Of a stretch of DNA of 64,000 bases, positions 47,301 to 56,948 are shown piece after piece. The stretch comes from Bromus sterilis. Lineage: Eukaryota > Streptophyta > Magnoliopsida > Poales > Poaceae. The notes beneath the pieces are model-generated. The model made no database searches. It was not told where the DNA came from and saw only the letters and a list, made by a program, of their open reading frames with translations. The stretch's first letter is position 1; every line of letters starts with the position of its first letter. The stretch lies in contig OX465598.1 of assembly GCA_950022295.1 (NCBI GenBank), positions 61,364,001-61,428,000 on the forward strand. The letters are read 5' to 3'. A program made the translations under genes and the position numbers.

Positions 47301-47933
47301 TTTATGCAAAGTTCTTTTTAATGCAGTTGTCTGTTGCTTTGGGTTTACACTTTGGGTGGGCTCGCAACTTAATACCAGCGAGATGTTCTGGATAGATATC
47401 TCAAGGTGGATGATTAGTAGTAGATGCAGTTAGATTATGGTCTACTTATTTTGGCGTACTGCCCGTGCTTTTGAGCCTCTTCCTTTCTTTTGCAGCATAG
47501 TTAGCATTGCGGTGCGTTCATAATCCTGTCAATTGCCCTTCTATAATTTGTTTACCTCGCATAGAAGTTTTATCGTCTTTTGGGAGAGAGACATCACTAG
47601 TGAACATCACGTATCCCGGTCCATATCCTTATTACTGTTTCCGCGCTATATTTACTTTCCTTCTTTTTACTTTCAGTTGCTATCCTTATCCTTTGTGTTT
47701 TACCCTTTGTGAACAACAAGACCGGAGAGATTGACAACCTCTCTGAACTTCGTTGGGAACAAAGTTATTTGTGTCTATGTGCAGGTCCACGTCAGTTGCG
47801 CCGCTGACACCTACTTATCATCTCTGGAGTCATACTGGAGACAAACCTTGGTATCTTCACCGAGGGAAACTTGCTGCTGCGCTACATCTCAACCTTCCAC
47901 TTGGGGTAACCGACGAAGGGCGAGAAGCCATCA
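44310..47933 (+). mobile_element. A4: 5'-truncated family-A element
   Basis: It begins inside the non-coding 3' region (matching A2 from about 13240 and A3 from about 24985) and continues through the polypurine tract (46288-46308) to a complete 3' LTR. The 5' LTR, primer-binding site and ORF are missing, so the cargo it carried is unknown. The A-rich run (about 45449-45490) and flanks match A2 and A3. On the right it borders the gag of G at 47934. Confidence 0.88.
46309..47933 (+). repeat. A4 3' LTR
   Basis: A 1625-bp LTR with intact ends TGATACGTCC and GAAGCCATCA. The terminal inverted repeat GATACGT-CCAAA-ACGTATC is perfect. Confidence 0.92.
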
Positions 47934-48420
47934 ACCATGCGTAGGGCAATTCTTAACAAGAAATTTCATATGTTCCCAAGCTTGGGCAACATGTTCATTA
48001 TCCAATTGTTTAAAATTCATAATAAAGCTCCTCAATTGGATAATCTTAGCAGGGGGATAGTACTTCCCAATAAAAGCATCCTTGCACTTATCCCAAGAAT
48101 CTATGCTATTCCTAGGCAATGATTGAAACCAGATTTTAGCTTCATCTCTCAAGGAGAAAGGAAAAAAGCTTAAGCTTAACAATATCACCATCTACTTCCT
48201 TGTACTTTTGCATATCACAAAGTTCAATGAAATTGTTTAAATGCAAAGCAGCATCATCTCTAGCACCATAGAATTGATCTTTCATAACAAGGTTTAGCAA
48301 AGCAGGTTTAATCTCATAAGAAGGTGCTGAAGTAGCAGGTGTAGCAATAAGAGTGCAGATAAATTCACTGTTGTTGTGACTAGTGAAGTCACACAACTTG
48401 GTGTTCTCAGAGGAACCCAT
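47934..48420 (-). pseudogene. Element G gag, N-terminal part (truncated, frameshifted)
   Basis: It starts at the Met at 48420 with MGSSENTKLCDFTSHN, as in A3. It continues with SYEIKPALLNLVMKDQF and AALHLNNFIELCDMQKYKEV, and a frameshift near 48160 interrupts it. In the other frame it goes on with DEAKIWFQSLPRNSIDSWDK and WEHMKFLVKNCPTHG up to A4. The part after SLPRN is exactly what A3 lacks, so it shows the longer form of this gag. This is a capsid-forming Gag by homology. Confidence 0.88.
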
Positions 48421-48554
48421 AGTAGCAGCAAGCAAGATAACTATTTTTTGATTTATGATAAAGGAAACTAAAGCAAAAAATGAAAGGTAAACAAACAAGA
48501 CTAAAAAGCAAAGATAAAAGATAGTGTGCAACTCCCCTATCTTGAAGAGCAGAG

Positions 48555-48572
48555 TCCCCGGCAACGGCGCCA
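48555..48572 (-). other. Element G primer-binding site, tRNA-Asp
   Basis: The minus strand reads TGGCGCCGTTGCCGGGGA, a perfect 18-base complement, 10 bases from the LTR end at 48583. Confidence 0.9.
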
Positions 48573-48582
48573 GAAATTGCTT

Positions 48583-50272
48583 TGATGACGCGAGAGCAGG
48601 TATGGTCCTGACAACAGCACGATAGCTTCTTGCCCCTTGGTGGTCACCCAAAGTGGAAGGTTGAGATGTAGATAGCAGCAACTTCCCTCGGTGAAGATAC
48701 CAAGGTTTTTCTCCAGCAGGACTCCGGCAACGACAGGAAGGTGACAACGGCGCAAAGATTAGCGGTTGTCGTGGACCTGCACACCCAACAGATAACTTTG
48801 CTCCCAACGAGTACAAAGGGGTTGTCAATCCCTCCGGCCTTGTTGTTTACAAAGGATAAAACGCACGGGATAGTAATGATAGTGATAGCAACGGAAAAGT
48901 AAATAAAGCAGTAAATTGATAGTGGGTGTAATAGTATTGGAAATATGGACTGCAGTCCTATGATGTTCACTAGTAATGTATCTCTCCCAAAAGACGATAA
49001 AATAGCCATGCGAGGTAAACAAATTACAGCTGGGCAATTGACAGGATTATGTGTGCAAACCAATGCTAATTATGCTATAAAGAAAGGAAAAGGCTCAAAA
49101 GCACGGGCGGTACGCCAAGACAAGTAGACCGAAATCCATCTGCATCTACCTACTAATCATCCACCTTGAGATATCTATCCAGAACATCTCGCTGGTATTA
49201 AGTTGTGAATCCCACCCAAAGTATACACTCAAAGCAACAGACAACTGCATTAAAGAACTTTGCGTAAAGTAAACAATCCTTGCACCCGAAAGTACAAGCA
49301 CCGTTGTTTTCCCCCTTGTGGCAACAACACATCCCCTATACTCATGTTTCTATCACTCAAGCTAGTCATCAGGGGGCATGAACCCACAATCATGCATAAC
49401 GCTCCCCCTTGGAGTCACTACCTACTACTTGGCCAAAGCAATAAACAACAACGGAGAACATGCAAGAATTACTCAAGAACATAAATATAAAAGAGGAGAA
49501 TCAAATATATTACTCAAACACAATCTGAACATAATCTCATAATCCATCGGATCCCAGCAAACTCAGCATAGCAACAACAGAAATATTAAATATGTGCCTC
49601 GATCATGTAGGGAAGCTCACGAGGTCTAATCCATGAAGAACAAAGAGGGGAGGAGATCATCACATAGCTACTGATCATAGACCCATGGTCCAAGGTGGAC
49701 TACTCACGGTTCATACGGGAAGCATCCATGGTGGTGGAGAAGCTCCCGGAGGTGATTCCTCCCTCCGGCAGGGTGCCGGGAAGAGGTCTTCTGGTGCTCC
49801 CGATCTTGGAAGCGTGGCGGCGGCGGAATAGAGGATAGATCGCTAAAAGGGTTCCCGTCTCGGGGGTTTCACGTCACGGTGGTTTCACGTCACGGGGAAT
49901 AAATAGGCGAAGGGGGCAACCAGGGGGTCCACCAGGGGTCCAGGCGGCCCCCTGGCGCGGCCCCACCCTAGGGCGCGCCGGGAGGGCGCCTGGGGCCCTG
50001 GTGGGTCCCCTCTGCCCCCCCCTCGGTGATTCCGGAAGCTTCCTGATCGCTGATTTTTTATTGATTTTCCCGAATTTTTGGAGCACTTTTAATATGGGGG
50101 AAACCTGAAATAGAAAAACAGCAGAAAACAGGAACTGGCAATGGGGTGCACTGAGTTAATAGGTTAGTCCAAATATGATGAAAAGTGTATGGAAGTTCAT
50201 CAATATCATAGCAATATCACACAAAAGAGGCATGGAGCAAGCAGAAATTATAGATACGTTTTGGACGTATCA
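48583..50272 (-). repeat. Element G 5' LTR
   Basis: A 1690-bp LTR, minus-strand start TGATACGTCC (50272) with the perfect 7-bp inverted repeat. It is similar to family A through most of its length but different in the last 70 or so bases. ORFs reading out of this LTR into gag are not counted as coding. Confidence 0.88.
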
Positions 50273-51096
50273 GCTCTCTGAAGAACAACACTCTAACCGT
50301 CTAGGTGAATTGCAGTTCTCCAAGATAACAAGGCTAGCAAACTTCTTCCTAAGTCCTGAATCAAATCAGATCAATAGGACTTATGCTTTGGTGGATGGGT
50401 TTTTGTTTTGCTTCGGTGGGGTTGCTCTCTCTCTTTACTGTCAAAGAATAATCTTGGAGAAGCCACCCACCAATGAGGGCGGGGGTGGCCTATTTATAGG
50501 TGGCGATCCCAAGGTGCGAAATGACTGAAGTGACCCGATGTGACATCTTGACACCTGTCTGCAACGGTCGGATTTCTATTCACTGCGCAACTTTACTTGC
50601 GGAACAAGTAAGGCTGACTCACGGACTTGGTTAAGCTTCAGGAGCTGAAAGAACATAGTCTTCGCTGGTGAAGCATTACCTAGTGCACATGAGATTTCTC
50701 ATCTCTGGCTTCTCACTGGTTTGGATTCGATCTGAGTCTTTTCACCAAAACCTTCGGAGTATATTTACTAAGCCCCTCTTGATAGTACGGTTTTTCCTAC
50801 GACTCAAAGAAGTGAATGAGAACTACGCAAAAACTACCAAGTCTTGCGCCATCTTGGTCATCTCCTTTGATGAGACGTGCTTCAGGATTCCTTATCTTTT
50901 TGGGGGTCAACATCCGTGAAGAGCTTCGCTCCAGAGGTTATGCTTCAGTAAATATGTAAATCTTCCTTGACGCTTTAGCACCAACCTATAACTTCAGGAA
51001 CCTAACCAACTGTTTTACACTAGAAAACTTGTTAGTTCCTCTACTGTTTTGTCCAAAAATATCCAAAACTCATGGGGGCATAACTTTGCTCTTACA
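50273..51096 (-). repeat. Element H 3' LTR, truncated
   Basis: The minus-strand start is TGTAAGAGCAAAG (51096), directly after a polypurine tract. The outer end was lost at the insertion of G (50272). A TATA box lies at 50491-50498. The ORFs near 50175-50528 and 50668-50919 on the other strand are by-products. Confidence 0.75.
50491..50498 (-). promoter_or_regulatory. TATA box of LTR H
   Basis: TATAAATA on the minus strand in the setting CCTATAAATAGGCC, similar to the TATA setting in LTR F. Confidence 0.55.
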
Positions 51097-51627
51097 ATCT
51101 CCCCCTTTTTGGACTATTGTTGACAAAACATGCATCGATAAGAATATGAAATTTTGAGTTGAGTTGAGAGCAAACTCTAAGATATGAAGCTTTTGACTCC
51201 CCCTGAATGCAAGCATCGAAGATTTATATAATCGAAGTAAATTCTTGATGGAGGATATCTTTGATGAGGATCCTAACACATATCTTAGTGAATAAATTGC
51301 ATTTAGAAGATATTAGTCTTGAAGAATATGCAATCATCCAATGACCTGTGAACTTAATGGGAATAACCACCTGCAAGACAATATATACGAGAGAAACTTG
51401 CAAGCACGGGGGTTATTAACACATAACATTTAGTAGAAGTTCACAGACGAAGTAAAACTTAAATTACAATCCAATCGAAGCGAATGGAAAGTTTGTTGTA
51501 ACTCAATACGCAAAAGATCAAATCAAAAACCCCTAAACCCCGCAGCAAATCTAAACTCGATCGATGCTATATTCCCCCCTTTTTTGTCAATGATTGGACA
51601 AAAGGTTGAGAGGTAGATCAAGAATAT
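51097..51627 (-). other. Element H polypurine tracts and 3' non-coding region
   Basis: The tract next to the LTR is AAAAAGGGGGAGATT (minus strand, 51097-51111). Similar runs lie at 51195-51205 (CAGGGGGAGTC) and 51571-51585 (AAAAAGGGGGGAAT). Multiple such tracts are known from Sireviruses. No coding region is seen. Confidence 0.7.
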
Positions 51628-54063
51628 TTACTTGTCGGCTGCAACCCGGGGACCCCGCTGACGGTCTTCGCCCGAAGAGGATGCATCTCCAGAAGTGTCT
51701 CCTTCGGCCGAGGCAGGAGACTCCAGTTCTTCAAGGTTCATTGGCGCCTGCAGCAAGTCGAGGTCACTGTCGTTGAGAGGGTCATCTTATTGCTTCGACG
51801 TGTGAGAGTATTCCTCAGAAAAAGTGTCAGGGAGAATCTGCTCAGCTGGGTTGACAAATAAAACTTCGTCAATCTTCTCCAATGGAGGGATCTTTGGGTT
51901 GGGGCGGTCTATCGAATCATTTCTTGAAAAATGGCATTGAAGATGTGGATACTCCTTGAAAATCTGGGCATCTTCAAGCTTCTTGACTGAGTTGAATTTC
52001 CTCAAACCTTTCCATGAGTGGCGCTTCAGAACTTTTAGGTACTGATTGTTGTTCAAAGCAATGTTGCCAACTCTATTGATCTCATCTGAAAGATGTTGCA
52101 TTTGGCATTAATTGCCTTCGATGAAGTTTTCCAGCAACTATTCAGAGCGAATGCCAACTTCAAAGTGATAGACTTCCTTCTAGAAAGACTTCGACATATT
52201 TCTTTCATTGACATTCTGTCTAACTCCGACATAAGTGGCAAATGGATCATTTGGCCTTCTGAAGATTATCGTGGTATCGCGCACAGGAGGACAGAACAGC
52301 TTCGTGTGATGCTTGACAACAAAGTCTTCACTGCGTCGATAATTGCATATGGCTTGGAGACAGGGAGCATAAGGCTTCAATTGATGGACCAGTTCAGCAG
52401 CTTGAACCATGTATCGAAGAAAACAGTCCTCGAAGTCAAACACATGGCCATGAGTGAGCTTCAGCAGTGCATGCCGTACATGATAGTGAATGTTGGACTC
52501 ATTATTGGCAGTGCTGAGAGGCATCAAGGAATTAGACAAGATAATAAAACCAAGTCTTTGAAATTAAAACCAGATGCTTCGGACGAATGTTTTCTGGCAT
52601 GTGATCACCAGTGACTTCGAGATCCAGTAGTGAAGCAAATTCAGCCTCAGTTGGATCAGGCAGTAAATGGACCTTTGCAAATTTGCCAGTATGCCGAGGG
52701 ATATTAAATATTTCCATGAACTCATGAGAATGCATGCGAAATACTTTGCCTTGAATCACCCACTCCAGTACCCAAGTATCAGTATCATCAGGATTTCCAG
52801 ATACATACAATGTGGCATAGAATTGCTTGATTAATTCGGAGTTGAATGGAGTCTCCATGGCAAATAGGCTTCTAAGATTTTGTGCTTCGATCGTTTCCAT
52901 TATGTTTTGGAAGCACGTTACAGATGACAGGCTTTGCATATCCAAGTACTTGTGCTGAAACAGAACACCCTTCTGGCAATTCAGCTTTGTGTATAGAATC
53001 TGCTGTTCATCAGTCCAGAATCGAAGATCATCAGCTGTTCTGGGTGAATCATACGGGCTTGTGGCAAAGAAGCGAAGCTTCTGGCGATGCGCTTCGACAT
53101 CAAATTCTGGCCCATGTCTTGCTGAAGAACCATCACCTAGAAAGATTGGAAAAGTTTCGCGCGGATAGATGGAATCAAGTTGTGTATCCTGGGCAGGTGT
53201 GCAATGGGGCGCCTGTCTTCGAGCAACTATAGCTCGTTCTTGGGGTTGAGTCATGATGGCCAATTCATTTGCTTCATCAGCATCTGCATTGGCTTCGGGC
53301 TCTTCTGGAAAAACTTGTTCTTTGGCTTCGCCTTTTTCTTATTCGGACTCATCCGCAGAGTGAGCCGAAGAGTAATCTCTTGAAGGAACTGGCCTGTCTT
53401 GAGCCTGGGGTGAAGGCTGTGGTTCGAAGTTGTCATGGTGCGAGGGTTGTGGAGCAGGTTGAGGTGGAGATGGAGCACGAGGTGGAACGGCTTCGGGAGC
53501 AGGTGGATTTGCAGTGGGAGAGGGGAGACGGATGATCTTGCATCATGGGGGTGAAGCACGTCTTGGGATATTCTTGGTGGGAGGAGAGTTAACCTCATCA
53601 GCTTCGTCAGCAGCATCAATGATCAGACGGCGCTTCCATGGCTGCAATTGGGAAGAGGATAAGCAAGTTGCTTGAGCATTGCTTCATGCTTCTTGGAGTC
53701 AAGAGCCATGACTGAATAATTATGCGTCTTGCAACATTCTTTGACAGCAGATTTTATCTTGCCTTGAAAGACTTGAATATTTTGCTTTGTCTTTTCATTG
53801 ACATCAGCAATTTTCTTCGAAGCAGCTTCGGCTTTGGCTTCGGCCTTGAAGTCTTCGTCAGATTCTGCGCCAGATTTCTTCTTGAACTTCAGAACTTTGG
53901 CAGACTCAGACCTGTCCCTAGCATGCAAGTCCCTTAGCTGATTATACAGAGTTTCAATCATTGCAGAGAGTGTTTGTGAGATGTATACATTTCCAACATC
54001 AACTACTTCGGGAGCAATAGATTCAGTGAGCTTGCAGAAAACCTGACGCAAGCTTAGACAATC
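51628..54063 (-). pseudogene. Element H extra coding region, C-terminal two thirds (several breaks)
   Basis: Pieces in order: 54051-53623 (VFCKLTESIAPEVVDVGNVY, then a Lys/Ala/Glu-rich helical part), a Pro-rich spacer in another frame (53620-53290), then 53263-52532 with FWTDEQQILYTKLNCQKGVL and LFAMETPFNSELIKQFYATL followed by VFRMHSHEFMEIFNIPRHTG. This continues in another frame (52539-52180, with HYHVRHALLKLTHGHVFDF), then 52101-51787, and after a stop an acidic tail ending RQRGPRVAADK at 51628. The FNSELIKQFYATL-type region resembles domains annotated as plant transposon protein in other plant elements. Frameshifts near 53630, 52535 and 52150 and a stop at 51787 break it. No membrane segment is visible. 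Confidence 0.65.
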
Positions 54064-55563
54064 TCATAGTTCACCTTCTCTTTGATCAGGGAAGTTGTGG
54101 TGACTATGTTCAGCTTCTTCAGGAGCTTCGGGGGCAGGTGTTGTGGCTTGCTTCGGAGCAATGTCTTTTGGTGTCTTTTCCACAACATTTTCCTTTTGAG
54201 CAGCTCTAGCAGCTTTCTCTGCTTGCTTCGTTCTTAAGATATTTAGTGATGCCTTGCGCTTGGCTTCGGCTTCACTAAGATGTTTGGCTTCGGCAGCAGC
54301 CTTAGCTTCTTGAGATTTTGCTTCAGCGAGCTTACGCTTCGCTTCAGCTTTCTGATTGGCTTCATGCAAATCTTTCCTTTGATTTTCAAGCAAGGCAGCT
54401 TCTCTATCAGCCTTTTCTTTCACTTGAGCTTCTTTATCAGTCTTAGCTTGGGCTTGTGCTGTAGAGTGAATTCTTTCAGCTTCAGCACGATCTCTCTTGC
54501 GCAGATCAGCTTCAGACATTTTCTTCGTGCCAACCTGGGCATAAGTTTGGCCAGGCTTTGCAACTGTAGATTTTAGCTTTGAAGCTTTGGTTGATCTTGC
54601 AAGTTCAGGACCAGTAGCTTCGGGCTGACCAGCAGGCTTCTGCTTCGGGTCATGCCATTCCTTTGTCCTTTGCTCTGCTGGGACCAGGCGGCGAGGGGGC
54701 TTTGAAACCAATGGAGCCTCTACCACCAAATTGGTTAAGTCAATGCGGGGTCGCGGAGCAGGAGTGTCTGTGGGATCTTGAATTCTCACGCCTCTCAAAG
54801 CAGGCAGTTTCTCTCCAGCCTTTTTCCTTAGAGGCTTCTGAAGCTTTTGTCTCTTGGGATTTGGAGCAATTGGGGTATGCTCAGATTCGTCATCATCATC
54901 AGCTTCAAGATCATCATCAATGGAATCCTCAAGCTGTGCGGCAGCATCTGCTTCAACATCATCAGCATGTGCACTGTCATCATCTGAGATAGCAGGAGGT
55001 GGTGAAGCACTCAGTTTACGCAGCCTGCGTCTCTTTGGCTTCGATGTGCCAGCATCTTCAGCATGGCCTTCAGCAGTCTGTGCTTTGGCTTTCTTCTCAT
55101 CTCTGAGTCTTTTCTTCTCAGCCAGAATAGCAAGTCGTTCTTGCTCGTTGGGGTAATCATCTGGTGTCTTAAGAGAATTGGGGTGAGGGACCTTTGGTGG
55201 CTTCGGGTAGTATTTCCTTCGGTTCTCAGCAGTGTACTGAGCACACATAGCAGTGGTGTACTGGTATGGTGGGTTGAAGGCAAACTGCATTGTCCACTTC
55301 CAATCCGGAATGCTCTTGTACTTGTACCACCGAATCGCCCAGTAGCGGCGAATCTTTTGCAGGAGAATCTTTCTATTGTGATCTGATTCGTCAGGAGGAG
55401 TGTCATAGCCCATTTTCTCGCGAATGGATTCGGGAATTCCTCGGGCATTATTGACTTCCTTCGATTTGCCTCCTTTGCCTTTCTTCTTTGAGGGCTTAGG
55501 GAGATCCTCAAGCCCATCAACAACAGGTGATTCATTGCCGAAGGCAGCCTCTTCATCAGACAT
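54064..55563 (-). CDS. Element H extra protein, N-terminal 499 residues (function unknown)
   Basis: An intact frame starting MSDEEAAFGNESPVVDGLED, ending at a stop at 54064 from which the next frame follows almost at once. Residues 20-45 are Lys-rich (KKKGKGGK), possibly a nuclear signal. Residues about 75-125 form an aromatic-rich, probably folded part (RYWAIRWYKYKSIPDWKWTM ... AQYTAENRRKYYP). An acidic Asp/Glu part follows (about 200-250), then a long Ala/Lys/Glu-rich region (about 350-470) likely to be a coiled coil. The frame is open 29 codons further up, but the Met at 55563 comes right after a splice-acceptor-like TTTTCTGTTCACAG. In Sireviruses this position may hold an envelope-like gene, but no signal peptide or transmembrane helix supports that here. 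Confidence 0.65.
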   Translation of the reverse strand: MSDEEAAFGNESPVVDGLEDLPKPSKKKGKGGKSKEVNNARGIPESIREKMGYDTPPDESDHNRKILLQKIRRYWAIRWYKYKSIPDWKWTMQFAFNPPYQYTTAMCAQYTAENRRKYYPKPPKVPHPNSLKTPDDYPNEQERLAILAEKKRLRDEKKAKAQTAEGHAEDAGTSKPKRRRLRKLSASPPPAISDDDSAHADDVEADAAAQLEDSIDDDLEADDDDESEHTPIAPNPKRQKLQKPLRKKAGEKLPALRGVRIQDPTDTPAPRPRIDLTNLVVEAPLVSKPPRRLVPAEQRTKEWHDPKQKPAGQPEATGPELARSTKASKLKSTVAKPGQTYAQVGTKKMSEADLRKRDRAEAERIHSTAQAQAKTDKEAQVKEKADREAALLENQRKDLHEANQKAEAKRKLAEAKSQEAKAAAEAKHLSEAEAKRKASLNILRTKQAEKAARAAQKENVVEKTPKDIAPKQATTPAPEAPEEAEHSHHNFPDQREGEL

Positions 55564-55564
55564 C

Positions 55565-55939
55565 CTGTGAACAGAAAAGTGGAAGAGGGGGAAATAGGAT
55601 AGATATGGATAAGCACAGGCAAAGGCTTTGACCAAAACAAATTTTGACATGAATTCTGGGAAAAACCAAGATCAGATGCATATCTGGTGTTGAATTAGGC
55701 TAGAACAAATTCAAGAACAGGTTCTAACTCAGTCCAATCTCAAATAGATCTAATCCTAAAACTGACCTGAATAGAAGGGATAATTTGATGCTACAAACAA
55801 GTTTCCCAAAGATCAATGATCAACACAGATCAAGCATCCCTAGACACAGAAAGAACAGAGCAATCGGCAAGTCTCATATCCAAACCCTAAGAGAAAGAAA
55901 TCGCAGAACAGATTGGATCCGAGAAGGTGCTTTACGTAC
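55565..55939 (-). other. Candidate intron in front of the H extra ORF
   Basis: On the minus strand the donor TTAGG-GTACGTAAAG (intron starts at 55939) and the acceptor TTTTCTGTTCACAG-G (ends at 55565) flank 375 bp of T-rich, stop-containing sequence. The ATG of the extra ORF comes one base after the acceptor. A second acceptor candidate, TTCTATTCAG, lies at 55767. Splicing is inferred from consensus sites only. Confidence 0.5.
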
Positions 55940-56616
55940 CCTAACTTTGTGACACGAAGCAGCTACGACGACACAGGGCGGTGAAGTGCTCTTCGTCGGC
56001 GGGGAACGTCCACGGCGGCAATTTTCCTGCAGTGAAGCGGAGCGGTCGTCGTCGGGGGCGTGAGCTCAGCGGCGTGCTCGAGGACGGAGAAGGGGAGAGG
56101 AGGAGACGAATGAGCCGGGAGGCGGTTCGCAGGGGTGGGATCGCATCGGACGGCTCCCTGTGACTGTCTCTTTCGATTCTACGGTGGGGATGAAGTGGCG
56201 GTTCATGAGCGAATCTCATCGGACCGAAAAAGACGGGGACTCAACGGTCGAAGAATAACTCTTGACCGAGAGCAAAAACTTCGATAAAGTTTAAAGCAAC
56301 TGATTCGGAACTCAATGATGTTCGAAGAAATATGCTTTCTATTTCAAATGTGCTTAACCATTCAAGACATAATAGATTGGGAGCGAATCAAAATGGAGGG
56401 GATAGGGTCCGAAACTTATCACTTCAAAGAAGAACAACAACGAAGCTAAAAGTGATAAGCATAGGGGACAAACAAAACAAATAAAAACCAAAACAAAACT
56501 GAAAGAAAATGGCAAACAAAGCTAGACATATAAACATGAATGAAGGAAAATTCGAGAGAAACTAAATAAACAAACACACAACGAAGGTGAATATCTACAG
56601 GGGAAAATTTTCGATC
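55940..56616 (-). other. Element H spacer between pol and the extra ORF, with GC-rich leader
   Basis: The part 55940-56220 is GC-rich and looks like a plant 5' leader or first exon. The small frame MRFAHEPPLHPHRRIERDSH (56219-55941) runs through it. The part 56220-56616 is A-rich with no coding signal. A promoter for a separate transcript could lie here, but I see no clear TATA box. Confidence 0.45.
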
Positions 56617-56948
56617 TTACTGAACATTGTGTGAGTCTAGGATGTTTAGCTCACATCTCAATGCACAGAACATTTTCTCGTCCAAAGGCTTCGTGAATAT
56701 ATCTGCCAATTGATCTTCAGTTCTGACATGACTGATCTCAATGTCTTTGCGCTGAACATGATCTCGAAGAAAATGGTGGCGAATATCGATATGCTTCGTT
56801 CGAGAGTGTTGCACAAGATTGTGTGCAATTTTGATGGCACTCTCATTGTCACACAACAAGGGGATTTTCTTCACATAAATACCATAATCTTTCAGCGTCT
56901 GCTTAAGCCAAAGGATCTGAGTGCAGCATGAGCCAACAACGATGTATT
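56617..56948 (-). pseudogene. Element H pol, RNase H C-terminal fragment
   Basis: The frame reads YIVVGSCCTQILWLKQTL, then IPLLCDNESAIKIAHNLVQH and SRTKHIDIRHHFLRDHVQRK, then ADIFTKPLDEKMFCALRCEL to a stop at 56617. This is the standard C-terminal end of Copia RNase H and Pol. Element I cuts it at 56949, within the segment carrying an RNase H active-site residue. The upstream part of pol would lie beyond the right edge of I. Confidence 0.9.

Larger units (their letters stand above)
47934..50272 (-). mobile_element. Element G: 5' part of a Gypsy element related to family A
   Basis: A minus-strand 5' LTR (48583-50272), primer-binding site and gag start; everything beyond the first 160 or so gag codons was lost at the A4 junction. 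The gag matches the A3 gag. The LTR starts like family A (TGATACGTCC) but its last part differs, ending CTCGCGTCATCA instead of GAAGCCATCA. G therefore represents a related subfamily, possibly the one whose gag A3 carries. It sits in the 3' LTR of H. Confidence 0.85.
50273..56948 (-). mobile_element. Element H: Sirevirus-like Copia element, 3' half
   Basis: From right to left: the RNase H end of pol (56617-56948), a spacer with a GC-rich leader, a long extra coding region (55563-51628), several polypurine-like tracts and a truncated 3' LTR (50273-51096). An extra ORF between pol and the 3' LTR, together with repeated AGGGGGAG-type tracts, is characteristic of many Sireviruses (SIRE/Maximus lineage of Copia). 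The rest of pol lies beyond element I, outside the window. Confidence 0.8.

Noticed and set aside
54280..55386. Plus-strand ORFs opposite the H extra gene
   Set aside because: Phe/Ser/Leu-rich shadows of the Ala/Lys/Glu-rich minus-strand frame.
51628..55563. Calling the H extra region an envelope gene
   Set aside because: Position fits, but no signal peptide, transmembrane helix or fusion-like segment is seen in the frame after the likely start.
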